Shown piece after piece: positions 8,214 to 16,914 of a DNA stretch of 64,000 nt (position 1 is the first letter of the stretch; each line of letters starts with the position of its first letter). The notes beneath the pieces were generated by a model. The model made no database searches, was not told where the DNA came from, and was given only the letters and a program-made list of their open reading frames with translations. Origin of the DNA: Paracraurococcus lichenis (GTDB lineage: Bacteria; Pseudomonadota; Alphaproteobacteria; Acetobacterales; Acetobacteraceae); assembly GCF_030657435.1 (NCBI RefSeq), contig NZ_JAUTWS010000012.1:124001-188000 (forward strand), given 5' to 3'. Position numbers and translations under genes: made by a program.

Positions 8214-9191
8214 TCAATCCACCTGCGCGCCGGAGGCCTGGACCACCGGCGCCCAGCGCGCCACCTCGGCCGCCACGAAGGCGGCATAGCCGGACGGGCC
8301 GAGCGCGCCCACGGTCCCGCCGATCTCGGCGAACCGGGCGCGCAGGGCGGGCTCGGCCAGCAATGCGGCGACGGCGCCCGCCAGCCTCTCCGTCACGGCC
8401 GCCGGCACCGCGGCCGGACCCGACAGCCCGAACCAGGAGGCGCTGACGAGGTCGACGCCCTGCTCCCGGAAGGTCGGCACGCTCGGGAAGGCTGGGTGCC
8501 GCGTCTCGGCCGAAAGCGCAAGGGCACGCACCGCGCCGCCACGGAGATGGGCGGCGGCGGAGGGCAGGCTGTCCGCCATCATCGGCACCACGCCGGCGAT
8601 CGTATCCGTCATCGCCGGCCCGGCGCCGCGATAGGGCACGTGGTTCAGCCGCGCGCCGGTCGCCTGGCCGAATTGCACGATCAGGAGATGGTTGGAGGAG
8701 CCGGAGCCGGAGGAGGCGATGTCGAGGCCGCGCGCATCCTCCCGCGACAGGCGCACGACATCGCCGAGCGTCGCCGCCGGGAAGCGCGGCGCCGCCACGA
8801 GGACCGAGGGATTCTCGACGATCAGCGCGATGTGGGTGAAGTCGCGCACCGCGTCGTAGCGCAGCCCGCGGTAGAGCGAGGGCGCGATGGCATGGCTGGC
8901 GATGTTCGACACCAGCAGCGTGTGTCCGTCCGGCGCCGCCTGCGCCACCGCCAGGCTGCCGACCGTGGCGCCGGCGCCGGGGCGGTTCTCGATGATCACC
9001 GGCTGGCCCAGCCGCTCCTGCAGGCCCTGGGCGATCAGCCGGGCGGTGAGATCCGTGGTGCCGCCGGGCGCGAAAGGGACGACGAGGCGGATCGGCTGCG
9101 CCGGCCAGGACGGTTGCGCACGCGTCGCCAGCGGCAGCGCCAGAGCGGCGCCGCCGGCCAGGATGGCTCGGCGCGGCAGGATCCCGGACAT
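8214..9191 (-). CDS. tctC: Tripartite tricarboxylate transporter substrate-binding protein (Bug/TctC family)
   Basis: A 325-residue periplasmic binding protein. A signal peptide occupies about residues 1-25 (RRAILAGGAALALPLATRAQ). The mature protein shows Bug-family hallmarks: PIRLVVPFAPGGTTDLTARL near its start, GQPVIIENRPGAG and HVPYRGAGPAMTD. Bug proteins bind small carboxylated ligands through main-chain contacts, so the ligand cannot be read from sequence. ATG 9191 is preceded by GGGGAGGAGA. First gene of tctCBA and divergent from the M20 hydrolase gene 157 bases away, implying shared regulation. Confidence 0.93.
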   Translation of the reverse strand: MSGILPRRAILAGGAALALPLATRAQPSWPAQPIRLVVPFAPGGTTDLTARLIAQGLQERLGQPVIIENRPGAGATVGSLAVAQAAPDGHTLLVSNIASHAIAPSLYRGLRYDAVRDFTHIALIVENPSVLVAAPRFPAATLGDVVRLSREDARGLDIASSGSGSSNHLLIVQFGQATGARLNHVPYRGAGPAMTDTIAGVVPMMADSLPSAAAHLRGGAVRALALSAETRHPAFPSVPTFREQGVDLVSASWFGLSGPAAVPAAVTERLAGAVAALLAEPALRARFAEIGGTVGALGPSGYAAFVAAEVARWAPVVQASGAQVD

Positions 9192-9348
9192 TCTCCTCCC
9201 CGTTCGGGAGCGTTGCGTATCGCATGCCCCGCCGAGCATGGGCAAGCCAGGGAGCCCCTTGTTGCGGCGCGGAATTCCTGGGCCCGCAGCGCTGGACAGG
9301 GCAGGGGCTTCGGGCGAGGCTCCGGCGCAGCCTTGCCAGGGACACCCG

Positions 9349-10545
9349 ATGCCGCGCACCGCTCCGGAACGTTTGTTCAACGATCTCGCGACCCGCATCC
9401 GCGACGCCGTCGAGGCCATCGAGCCCGGCCTGATCGCGATCCGCCGCGACATCCACGCGCATCCGGAACTGGGCTTCGAGGAGGTGCGGACCAGCGGCAT
9501 CGTTGCGGCGGAGCTGGCGCGGCTCGGCATCGCGCACCGCACCGGCATCGGCCGGACCGGCGTGGTCGGCACCATCGAGGGCGCGCGGCCCGGCCCGACG
9601 CTCGCCATCCGCGCCGACATGGACGCGCTGCCGATCCAGGAGGAGACCGGGCTGCCCTTCGCCAGCACCGTCCCCGGGAAGATGCATGCCTGCGGCCATG
9701 ACATCCACACGACGACGCTGCTCGGCGTCGCCGAGGTGCTGCGGGACCTCGCGCCGCAGCTCGCAGGCCGTGTCCTGCTGGTCTTCCAGCCGGCCGAGGA
9801 GGCGCTCGGCGGCGCCGCCGCCATGGTCGAGGATGGCGTGCTCGAGGGCGTCGACATGGCGCTCGGTTTCCACAATGCGCCCGACATGCCGGTCGGCCGC
9901 TTCGGCTATTGCCGCGGCGCGACGCTCGCCGCCGCCGACCGCTTCGAGCTGGTGGTGCAGGGTAAGTCCGGCCATGCCGCGCATCCGGAGAAGGCGGTCG
10001 ATCCCATCGTCGCCGCCGGCAATTTCATCGCCCAGGCGCAGACCGTGGTGAGCCGCGAGATCGACCCGCTGATGCCGGCGGTCGTCACCATCGGCATGAT
10101 CCATGGCGGCAGCGCGCCCAACATCATCCCGGAGACGGTGGAGCTGCGCGGCACGGTCCGCACCCTGCACCGCGAGAGCCGCGACATCGCCGAGGGCGCG
10201 CTGAAGCGCCTCGCCGCCGGGCTGGATGCCATGCATCGCACGCGTTCGACGCTCGCCTATCGCCGCGGCGTGCCGCCGCTCACCAATGCCGACAGCGTGC
10301 TCGACCCGGCGGTCGCGGCGGTGCGGCGCCAGCTCGGCGAGGTGGTGGAGGAAGGCAAGCCCAGCATGGGCGCCGAGGATTTCGCCGAGTTCGCCGAGCG
10401 CGTGCCGGCCTTCCAGCTCCGCATCGGCTCCGGCGCGCCGGGCCGCCGCGACGCGCTGCACAACGACCGCTACCAGCCGGACGAGCGCTGCATCGGCCTC
10501 GGCGTGCAGGCCCTCTCGCGCATCGCGCTGGACATGCTGGCGTGA
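9349..10545 (+). CDS. M20-family amidohydrolase/peptidase (hippurate hydrolase-like)
   Basis: A 398-residue cytoplasmic metallohydrolase. Family motifs are RRDIHAHPELGFEE near residue 40, IRADMDALPIQE near 88, HACGHDIHT near 115, FQPAEEALGGA near 148 and GKSGHAAHPEKAVDPI in the lid/dimerisation domain; the His, Asp, Glu and Cys positions for two metal ions are present. Relatives (HipO, ILR1, AbgB, AmaA) split N-acyl amino acids or other linear amides. It is the first gene of the run to 14189; the ATG follows CAGGGA at good spacing. Likely acts after the creatininase-like enzyme opens a cyclic amide (inference). Confidence 0.92.
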   Translation: MPRTAPERLFNDLATRIRDAVEAIEPGLIAIRRDIHAHPELGFEEVRTSGIVAAELARLGIAHRTGIGRTGVVGTIEGARPGPTLAIRADMDALPIQEETGLPFASTVPGKMHACGHDIHTTTLLGVAEVLRDLAPQLAGRVLLVFQPAEEALGGAAAMVEDGVLEGVDMALGFHNAPDMPVGRFGYCRGATLAAADRFELVVQGKSGHAAHPEKAVDPIVAAGNFIAQAQTVVSREIDPLMPAVVTIGMIHGGSAPNIIPETVELRGTVRTLHRESRDIAEGALKRLAAGLDAMHRTRSTLAYRRGVPPLTNADSVLDPAVAAVRRQLGEVVEEGKPSMGAEDFAEFAERVPAFQLRIGSGAPGRRDALHNDRYQPDERCIGLGVQALSRIALDMLA

Positions 10546-10582
10546 GGCCGCGGGCGGCCATCGCATCGGAGTGTCCCGCCGC

Positions 10583-11371
10583 ATGACGCAGCGCATCGCC
10601 GAGCTCCGCGCCCCCGAGGTCGCCCGCCGCCTCGCCGCGGGCGCCGCCGTGCTCTTCCCCATGGGCAGCCTCGAGACGCATGGCCCGCAGGCGCCGATGG
10701 GCGACTACCTGCTGGCCGAGGCGATCGCCGACCGCATCGCCGCTGCCGCGGCGGCGCAGGGCGCCGATGCGCTGGTGCTGCCCGCCATCCCCTTCGGTGG
10801 CGCCGATTTCTTCTCCATGGTCCCGGGCGGCATCGTGCTCTCGCCGGCGACGCTGCAGGCCGTGGTGGAGGAGACCTGCGACAACCTCATCCGCACGGGC
10901 ACGCGGCGCATCCTGGTCCTCAACGGCCATGCCGGCTCCATCGCGCCGGTCGATGCCGCGGCGCGGGCGCTGCGCCGCCGGCACGGGCTGCTGGTGCCGG
11001 CCATGCATCTCTGGCGCATCGCCGGCGCGCTGCATGCCGAACTCGGCGGCAGCCCGGCGAGCTTCGGCCATGGCGGCGATCCCGTCTGGTCCGTCGCGCT
11101 GCATCTCCGCCCCGATCTCTGCGACGCCGCCGCGGCGCGGGAGAGGCAGCCGGTGCCGCCCATCCTCGGCCTGCCGGTCGCCGATTTCGGCGCGCTGCGC
11201 GTCGCGGGCGTCAATATCAGCATCCCGACCGAGGTCGAGGAGGTGGCGCCGGGCGGCGTCGCCTGCGCCGACAGCCGGCCGGGCAATGCCGCGCATGGCG
11301 GGCGCATCGTCGCGCGCATGGTGGAGGCCGGCGCCGCCATGGTCGCGCAACTGGCGCGGGAGATCGCGTGA
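10583..11371 (+). CDS. Creatininase-family amidohydrolase
   Basis: A 262-residue protein with the creatininase motifs FPMGSLETHGPQAPMGDYL near residue 25 (Glu, His and Asp metal ligands) and LVLNGHAGS near 110. Family members open cyclic amides (creatinine) or hydrolyse formamides and related compounds using two divalent metals. The start at 10583 is chosen; an in-frame GTG at 10571 is possible, and GGAG at 10568-10571 favours the ATG. It overlaps the next gene by four bases. Substrate unknown; its company with an M20 hydrolase and PanE-like reductases suggests a dedicated pathway rather than creatinine use. Confidence 0.88.
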   Translation: MTQRIAELRAPEVARRLAAGAAVLFPMGSLETHGPQAPMGDYLLAEAIADRIAAAAAAQGADALVLPAIPFGGADFFSMVPGGIVLSPATLQAVVEETCDNLIRTGTRRILVLNGHAGSIAPVDAAARALRRRHGLLVPAMHLWRIAGALHAELGGSPASFGHGGDPVWSVALHLRPDLCDAAAARERQPVPPILGLPVADFGALRVAGVNISIPTEVEEVAPGGVACADSRPGNAAHGGRIVARMVEAGAAMVAQLAREIA

Positions 11372-12363
11372 GGATCTGCGTCTACGGCGCCGGCGCCATC
11401 GGCGGGCATATCGCGGCGCGGCTGGCGAAAGGCGGGGCGGAGGTCTCGGTCGTCGCCCGCGGCCCGCATCTGCAGGCGATGCAGGCGCAGGGGCTGACGG
11501 TGGAGGCGGCGGACGGCCTGCTGCACTGCCGCCCGCGCGCCTCGGCCAACCCGGCCGAGCTCGGCCCGCAGGACGCCGTCATCGTCACGGTGAAAGCCCC
11601 GGCGCTGGCCTCTGTCGCGGCCGGCATCGCGCCGCTGCTGCGGCCCGACACCGCCGTCGCCTTCGTCATGAACGGCATCCCCTGGTGGTACTGGGACGGC
11701 ACGCCGGAGGCCGGGCGGCGCCTGCCGCTGCTCGACCCGGGCGATGCGGTGCGGCAGGCCGTCGGCATCGGGCGGACGCTGGGCGGCGTGGTCTATTCGG
11801 CCGCGACCGTGACGCGGCCCGGGCATGTGCAGGCGCTCGCCCCCGACAACCGCGTCGTCCTCGGCGAGGTGGACGGCGCCATAACGCCGCGGCTGCAGGC
11901 GCTGGCGGCAGCGATCGCGGCCGGCGGCATGGGCGGGATCGCCGTGCCGGACATCCGCGCCGCGGTCTGGCTGAAGCTGCTCGGCAACATGATGACCGGG
12001 CCGCTCTGCCTGCTCGCGCGGTCCTCGATGCGGGACACGCTGGCCGATCCGGTGCTGCGGCAGGCGGCCGTCGCCGCGGCGCGGGAGGTGATGGCGATCG
12101 CCGCCGCGCATGGCCACCCGGTCACCGGCCAGGCGCCGGAGGAGCGCATCGCCCGCTCCGCGCGCATCGCGCATCGCCCCTCCATCCTGCAGGACCTCGA
12201 GGCGGGGCGGCCGATGGAAATCGACGCGCTCTTCGCCGTGCCGCTGCGGATGGCGCGGGAGGCCGGCGTACCGACGCCGGTGCTCGACCTGACCGTCGCG
12301 CTCGCCACGCGCGTCGCCATCGCCGCCGGGCTGCACCGGCCGCCGGAAGGAGAGATGCCATGA
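11368..12363 (+). CDS. Ketopantoate reductase-family oxidoreductase (PanE/ApbA), copy 1
   Basis: A 331-residue protein, GTG start overlapping the creatininase stop by four bases. Rossmann motif GAGAIGGHIAARLAKGG at residues 7-23. Family active-site features are present: NGIPWWYW near 106 (the NG of ketopantoate reductase) and WLKLLGNMMTGP near 195 (catalytic Lys and Asn). RPSILQDLEAGRPMEIDAL near 272 is also conserved in the family. It probably reduces a 2-keto acid with NADPH, or the reverse. A true pantothenate role is unlikely: there are two copies in a catabolic operon and no pan genes. Confidence 0.87.
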   Translation: MRICVYGAGAIGGHIAARLAKGGAEVSVVARGPHLQAMQAQGLTVEAADGLLHCRPRASANPAELGPQDAVIVTVKAPALASVAAGIAPLLRPDTAVAFVMNGIPWWYWDGTPEAGRRLPLLDPGDAVRQAVGIGRTLGGVVYSAATVTRPGHVQALAPDNRVVLGEVDGAITPRLQALAAAIAAGGMGGIAVPDIRAAVWLKLLGNMMTGPLCLLARSSMRDTLADPVLRQAAVAAAREVMAIAAAHGHPVTGQAPEERIARSARIAHRPSILQDLEAGRPMEIDALFAVPLRMAREAGVPTPVLDLTVALATRVAIAAGLHRPPEGEMP

Positions 12364-13349
12364 AGGTCTGCATCGTCGGCGCCGGCGCGATCGGCGGCCA
12401 CCTCGCGGGGCGGCTCGCGCAGGGGGGCGTAGAGCTGTCCGTGCTGGCGCGCGGCGCGACGCTGGAGGCGATCCGCGCCCGCGGCCTGCGCGTCCTGACC
12501 GCCGACGGCGTGCTGGAGGCACGGCCGCGCGCCGCCTCGGAGGCCGCCGAACTCGGTCCGCAGGATGCGGTCGTCGTCTGCACCAAGGTGCCGGCGCATG
12601 GCGCCGTCGCGCGCGCCATCGGCCCGCTGCTCGGGCCCGACACGCCCGTCGCCTTCGTCGCCAACGGCATCCCCTGGTGGTACTTCGCGCGCCATGGCGG
12701 GCCCGAGGAAGGCCGGCGCGTGCCGGAGGCCGATCCGGACGGCGCCGTCTGGGACAGCGTCGGGCCGGACCGCGTCGTCGGCGGCGTCATCTATTCCGCC
12801 TGCCATGCGCCGGAGCCCGGGGTCATCGAGGTGACGAGCCGCGGCAGCAAGCTGATCCTGGGCGAGCCGGATGGGCGGCGTTCCGACTGCGCTATCGCGC
12901 TGGCCTCGGCCTTCAAGGCGGGCGGGCTGCCCTGCAGCGTCAGCGCCGATATCCGCACCGAGATCTGGGCGAAGCTGCTGAACAATCTTTCCAACGGGCC
13001 GATCTGCACCCTGACGCGCCGGCACATGCAGGACACCTTCCGCGACGCCCCGGTGCGGGCGGCGGCGCTGCAGGTGGTGCGGGAGGGCATGGCGATCGCC
13101 GCCGCCTATGGCCGCCCGGTGCCCGGCACGGCGGAGGAGCGCATCGACCTCTCGGCCGGCATCCCGCACAAGCCGAGCATCCTGCAGGACCTGGAAGCGG
13201 GCCGGCCGATGGAGGTGGATGCGCTGTTCCAGGTGGTGCTGCGCCTGGCGCGGGAGCGCGGCGTGCCGGCGCCGATGCTGGAACTGCTGGTGACGATGAT
13301 GGCCCAGGCGGCGGAGGCCGCCGGACTTTATGCTTCCAGGGCGGGCTGA
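12360..13349 (+). CDS. Ketopantoate reductase-family oxidoreductase (PanE/ApbA), copy 2
   Basis: A 329-residue paralogue of the preceding gene, overlapping it by four bases (ATGA). GAGAIGGHLAGRLAQGG at 7-23, NGIPWWYF near 105, WAKLLNNLSNGP near 203 and KPSILQDLEAGRPMEVDAL near 272 line up with copy 1, so this is a tandem duplication that has diverged substantially. Both keep the catalytic Lys and Asn, so both are probably active, perhaps as a heterodimer or on different intermediates (inference). Confidence 0.87.
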   Translation: MKVCIVGAGAIGGHLAGRLAQGGVELSVLARGATLEAIRARGLRVLTADGVLEARPRAASEAAELGPQDAVVVCTKVPAHGAVARAIGPLLGPDTPVAFVANGIPWWYFARHGGPEEGRRVPEADPDGAVWDSVGPDRVVGGVIYSACHAPEPGVIEVTSRGSKLILGEPDGRRSDCAIALASAFKAGGLPCSVSADIRTEIWAKLLNNLSNGPICTLTRRHMQDTFRDAPVRAAALQVVREGMAIAAAYGRPVPGTAEERIDLSAGIPHKPSILQDLEAGRPMEVDALFQVVLRLARERGVPAPMLELLVTMMAQAAEAAGLYASRAG

Positions 13350-13352
13350 GAA

Positions 13353-14189
13353 GTGCCGCCCGTCCTCGACCACCTCGTCCTCGATGTCTGCGACCGGATG
13401 GCCGAGGGCGCGGCGCGCATGGAAGCGCTCGGCTTCCAATTGACGCCGATGGGGAAGCACAGCCTCGGCTCGGCGAACCATCTGGCGGTCCTGGCGGAGG
13501 ATTACCTGGAACTGCTCGGCACCGATGTCCCGGGCGGGGCGCTGCGGCCGGACATCGCCTCCTACCCCGTCGGGCTGAACGGGCTGGTCTTCAGGACGGA
13601 GGACGCCGCGACGCTGTCGGCGGCGCTGGTGTCACGCGGCGTGCCGGCGCTGCCGGCGCAGGAATTCCACCGCCCCGTGGACCTGCCCGACGGCACCCGG
13701 GACGAGGCGCGGTTCCGCACCACCCGCCTCGACCGCGCCGCCGCCATGGACGGGCGTATCTACTGGTGCGAGCACCTGACGCCGCAGCATGTCTGGCGGC
13801 GCGAGTGGCAGGCGCATCCGAACGGCGCGCTCTCCGTCGCCCGCGTGCTGGTCTCGGCCCGCGACCCGGAGCGGCAGGCGGCGATCTTCCGCCGGATGTT
13901 CGGCGAGGCGGCCGTGGCGCCGGGCGAGGGCGGCCGCCTGCTGCTGCCCTGCGGCCCCGCGGCGGTGGAGGTCGCGCCGCATGCCGCGGTCCGCGCCGAG
14001 CTGGGTGGGGCGGCGCCCGATCCCGCGGAACGCGGCGACCACATGGTGCTGATCGCGCTGCGGGTGCGGGACCTGGCCGCGACCGGCGCGCTGCTCCGGG
14101 CCCGGGGCATCGCCGCCGCGGCACGGCCGGGCGGGCTGCGGGTGGCGGCGGAGCCGGCGCTGAACGTCACGCTCGACTTCCTCGGCTGA
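13353..14189 (+). CDS. Glyoxalase-like (VOC superfamily) protein
   Basis: A 278-residue protein starting at a GTG three bases after the previous stop. The N terminus VLDHLVLDVCDRMAEGAARM and the following LTPMGKHSLGSANHLAVL match the glyoxalase-like domain family in which a His opens a beta-alpha-beta unit. A second, weaker half (SVARVLVSARDPERQAAIF) ends near 275. These proteins bind a metal with His/Glu residues and act as isomerases, lyases or dioxygenases. As last gene of the 9349-14189 operon it may rearrange the keto product. Function not assignable. Confidence 0.75.
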   Translation: MPPVLDHLVLDVCDRMAEGAARMEALGFQLTPMGKHSLGSANHLAVLAEDYLELLGTDVPGGALRPDIASYPVGLNGLVFRTEDAATLSAALVSRGVPALPAQEFHRPVDLPDGTRDEARFRTTRLDRAAAMDGRIYWCEHLTPQHVWRREWQAHPNGALSVARVLVSARDPERQAAIFRRMFGEAAVAPGEGGRLLLPCGPAAVEVAPHAAVRAELGGAAPDPAERGDHMVLIALRVRDLAATGALLRARGIAAAARPGGLRVAAEPALNVTLDFLG

Positions 14190-14228
14190 GCCTTCGCGGC
14201 GCCGGGGTGCCGCGTAACGGCGTGAATC

Positions 14229-14247
14229 TTCCGCCGATGCGGCGGAA
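14229..14247. other. Perfect inverted repeat after the catabolic operon
   Basis: TTCCGCCG-ATG-CGGCGGAA: an 8-bp stem with a three-base loop, 40 bases past the VOC stop. No U-run follows, so it could be a factor-dependent or structure-only terminator, or an operator for the small gene at 14323. Confidence 0.4.
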
Positions 14248-14322
14248 CGAACCGCGTCTGCCCAGCGTATCTGTGAGGTAGCCCCGCATGGCCCGCATGG
14301 CCGAGGCGGCGGAGACCCGGAT

Positions 14323-14535
14323 ATGGCATCGAGCAGGCACCCCATGGAGCATGAGGCGACGCGGCAGGAGCCGGGCCGGACGCGGCCGCAGGGCGATGCG
14401 GCGCCGCGCGGGCCGCACCGCCGCGCCGGCTGGCCGGAGCGCTCGGCGGAGGACCGCGAGGCGGTGTTCGACATCACCGATTTCGCCGCCATCGCGCATT
14501 TCGCGGGCATCGCCCCCGTCCGGCGCGCCGGGTAG
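14323..14535 (+). CDS. Small hypothetical protein (70 aa)
   Basis: A 70-residue frame preceded by GGAG eight bases before the ATG. Third codon positions are almost all G/C, as in real genes here. The first half is Arg/Pro/Gly-rich and probably disordered; the second half (EDREAVFDITDFAAIAHF) could form one or two helices. An internal ATG at 14344 is an alternative start. No family recognised. It is convergent with the gene ending at 14559. Confidence 0.45.
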   Translation: MASSRHPMEHEATRQEPGRTRPQGDAAPRGPHRRAGWPERSAEDREAVFDITDFAAIAHFAGIAPVRRAG

Positions 14536-14558
14536 CGGGCGCGCGGCGCGCGCCCGGC

Positions 14559-15488
14559 TCATCGCGGCAGCGCGGTCTGCCCCAGCACCCAGCCTTCCCA
14601 GCGCCGGATCCAGGGATCCTCCGGCACGAAATCCGGCCGCGCGCCATCGAGCACGCCGATCAGGCCGAGCAGGCCGATGACGGAATCGAAGCGGTCCTCG
14701 CCCGCGGCATCGGCGCCGAAGCCGGCCTCGATCGCCGCCTCCAGCGCCGGTGTCGCTGCCACCCTGCGCGCCGCCATCGCCGCCCGCAGCGCCGGCGCCA
14801 GCGCCCGCCGCGGCCCTTCCGCGCGCTTGCTGCCCGCCAGCTTCAGGCCGCAATGCCGCAGCGCCTCGGCCGGATAGACCTCGGCCAGCACCACGCGGCC
14901 CGGCGCGAGCAGCGCATGCAGCCCGCCCTCGAAGGGCCAGAGCCGCACCGGCGCGCCGGCCGAGAGCGCCGGCACGATCCAGTCCCGCCAGGCGGCGATC
15001 GCCGCCTTGCCCGACTGGTTGGCGCCCAGCGTCCAGAAGACCGGCGCGCCGGCCGGCCGCTCGGCGGTGGCGCGGTCGCACCAGCGGGAGAGGCCCGCCG
15101 GGCCGGAGAGGCCGAGCGCCGCCGCATGCGCCGCCCGCGTCATGCCCGCGACGCCGCGCGCGGGATAGAAGGGCCGCGCGTGGCAGACCGTCTCCAGCCC
15201 GGCATTCACCGCGAAGAATTCCGGCCGCGCCGCGAGGCCGCGAAGGAAGGCGGGGAAGTCGGGCTCCGGTCGCGCGGCGGCATAGTCGCGCGGCAGGCCG
15301 AGCGGCAGGTCGAGCCCGAACGCCACCGGCAGCCCCGGCGCCAGCAGGCGCGGCAGCAGCGCCGCCGTGTCGCCGACCGGTTGCGGCGCCTCGGCCAGCC
15401 AGCGCCCGCCCGCGCGCTGCGCGATGGTCAGCCAGCGCTTGCGCGGATCGGTGCTCCAGTCCGCATGCGCGGCGATCAGCCTGTCCAT
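14559..15488 (-). CDS. Conserved hypothetical protein, possible RNase H-like fold (DUF429-like)
   Basis: A 309-residue cytoplasmic protein. An early Asp in AAHADWSTDPRKRW followed by VAFGLDLPLGLPRDYAA resembles the start of DUF429-type proteins, predicted RNase H-fold nucleases in which the first strand carries an Asp and the second a D-x-P-x-G stretch. LRHCGLKLAGSKR and EDRFDSVIGLLGLI follow, the latter carrying a further Asp in a helix as expected for that fold. The assignment is by pattern, not search. An in-frame ATG at 15509 is possible; GGGGG before 15488 is the better signal. Divergent from the cytochrome b561 gene with 50 bases between. Confidence 0.6.
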   Translation of the reverse strand: MDRLIAAHADWSTDPRKRWLTIAQRAGGRWLAEAPQPVGDTAALLPRLLAPGLPVAFGLDLPLGLPRDYAAARPEPDFPAFLRGLAARPEFFAVNAGLETVCHARPFYPARGVAGMTRAAHAAALGLSGPAGLSRWCDRATAERPAGAPVFWTLGANQSGKAAIAAWRDWIVPALSAGAPVRLWPFEGGLHALLAPGRVVLAEVYPAEALRHCGLKLAGSKRAEGPRRALAPALRAAMAARRVAATPALEAAIEAGFGADAAGEDRFDSVIGLLGLIGVLDGARPDFVPEDPWIRRWEGWVLGQTALPR

Positions 15489-15538
15489 GCGGCCCCCGGC
15501 CTGTGCCATGCTGCCGCCCGCACTCCAGGAGACGACGC

Positions 15539-16114
15539 ATGACCGTGATGACCGAACCCTTGGTGCAGGCCTCCACCAGCACGACGCCGGTGGAATACTC
15601 CACCCTGTCGAAGTGGTTCCACTGGGTGACGGTGACGCTGCTGGCGGTGGCGCTGCCGGTCGGCTTCGTCATCGACCACATCAAGGACGCCGACAAGATG
15701 CCCTTCTACGCCATCCATGAATCGGCTGGCGTGACCATCTTCGTCGTCGTGCTGCTGCGCCTGGTCTGGCGGCTGGTCCGCCGCCCGCCGCCGCTGCCCG
15801 AGCATGTGCCCGCCATCCTCGGCAAGGTGGCGAACGGGGTGCACCACGCGCTCTATGCCCTGCTTCTCCTGCAGCCGATCCTCGGCTTCCTCGCCACCAA
15901 TGCCTGGGGTTTCCCCCTGCGCGGCGAGACCGCCTATCTCGGCTTCATCGACTTCCCGAAATTCATGGAGACGAACGAGGACGTCGCCGCCGGGCTGCAA
16001 CTCTTCCACACCATCGGCGCCTGGACGATCCTGGTGCTGCTGGTGCTGCATATCGGCGGCGCGGTCTTCCACCAGGCGATCCGGCGGGACGGCCTGCTGC
16101 TGCGGATGATCTAG
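15539..16114 (+). CDS. Cytochrome b561 family protein (CybB-like)
   Basis: A 191-residue inner-membrane protein with four helices. Heme-ligand histidines are in the expected places: KWFHWVTV (helix 1), YAIHESAGV (before helix 2), VHHALYALLL (helix 3) and LHIGGAVFHQ (helix 4). Such cytochromes carry two b hemes and pass electrons from quinol to periplasmic acceptors, including superoxide in E. coli CybB. AGGAG lies eight bases before the ATG. Single-gene unit by context. Confidence 0.9.
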   Translation: MTVMTEPLVQASTSTTPVEYSTLSKWFHWVTVTLLAVALPVGFVIDHIKDADKMPFYAIHESAGVTIFVVVLLRLVWRLVRRPPPLPEHVPAILGKVANGVHHALYALLLLQPILGFLATNAWGFPLRGETAYLGFIDFPKFMETNEDVAAGLQLFHTIGAWTILVLLVLHIGGAVFHQAIRRDGLLLRMI

Positions 16115-16267
16115 GGCCGCCACCGCCGGCCTTGGACCCGGCCCGGCCCCAGGCTGCGTCCGGCAGGCAGGGCGCTTGGCCACCCGGCGCGGGTCAGCGC
16201 GCGTCGGGTGCAGTCGCCCTGCGTCGCGCAGCCAACAGTTGAACGATGCGCTTCCGCATCAGGTCCC

Positions 16268-16480
16268 TCACAGCGGCTTCTGCGCCTTCTCCAGCAGGCG
16301 GGCGAAGAAGCCCGGCTTCTTCGCCGCGGCCTCCTGCTGCTGCGCCTTGGCCACCTGTGCGCGCTCTGTGGCGGCATCTTTCTCCTTGTTGGCGAGCCAC
16401 TTCTCCAGGCTCATCCCCGCCTTCGCGGCCCTTTTCGCCTCATAGGCGCGCTGGGCTTCGGTCATCTTCCGTTGATCCAT
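16268..16480 (-). CDS. Small charged helical protein (70 aa)
   Basis: A 70-residue hydrophilic protein, ATG at 16480 with AGAGG five bases upstream. Residues 6-50 are Ala/Lys/Glu/Gln-rich and predicted helical (MTEAQRAYEAKRAAKAGMSL, EKWLANKEK); KKPGFFARLLEKAQKPL closes the protein. No domain recognised. Divergent from the DUF1491 gene with 96 bases between. Confidence 0.6.
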   Translation of the reverse strand: MDQRKMTEAQRAYEAKRAAKAGMSLEKWLANKEKDAATERAQVAKAQQQEAAAKKPGFFARLLEKAQKPL

Positions 16481-16576
16481 TGGAACCTCTCCGACTCTGC
16501 AGGGATGTGGCGGCCCGGCTCCGGCGCGGCAAGCGGGGGCTTGAAGACACCGCCGGTCCGTGGCGATTTGCGCTCC

Positions 16577-16909
16577 ATGGAAGCGCGCGTGAAGGCTGGC
16601 ATCTGGGTCTCGATGGCGCTGCGGCTGGCGGACATCGCCGGGCGCAGCGGCGCCGTGCTGCGCAAGGGGGACCCGGATTCGGGCGGCATCCTCTGTGTCC
16701 TGCGCGGTCGTGCCGGCCTGGTGGTGCTGACTCAGGTGCGGGATGCCGAGGGGCGGCCGGCCTGGCTGCGCGGCACCGGCGCCGATCCGGTCGGCCAGGA
16801 GGCGGCCGACGCCTATGTCGAGCGCCAGGTGAAGCGCGACCCGGACCTCTGGGTCGTGGAGTTTGAGGCACCTGACCTCGTGCCGCCCTTCGAGGGTAAA
16901 CTCCTTTAA
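16577..16909 (+). CDS. DUF1491 family protein
   Basis: A 110-residue protein of a family restricted mainly to alphaproteobacteria. Recognisable segments are MEARVKAGIWVSMALRLAD, VLRKGDPDSGGILCVLRG, WLRGTGADPVGQEAADAYV and RQVKRDPDLWVVEFE. The function of the family is unknown. The ATG at 16577 matches the family's N terminus; a longer open frame upstream is not conserved in character. Confidence 0.85.
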   Translation: MEARVKAGIWVSMALRLADIAGRSGAVLRKGDPDSGGILCVLRGRAGLVVLTQVRDAEGRPAWLRGTGADPVGQEAADAYVERQVKRDPDLWVVEFEAPDLVPPFEGKLL

Positions 16910-16914
16910 ACAGG

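Noticed and set aside
8071..10662. An 863-residue minus-strand frame across tctC and the M20 gene
   Set aside because: It joins antisense of M20 with an out-of-frame reading of tctC; both real genes are recognisable in other frames.
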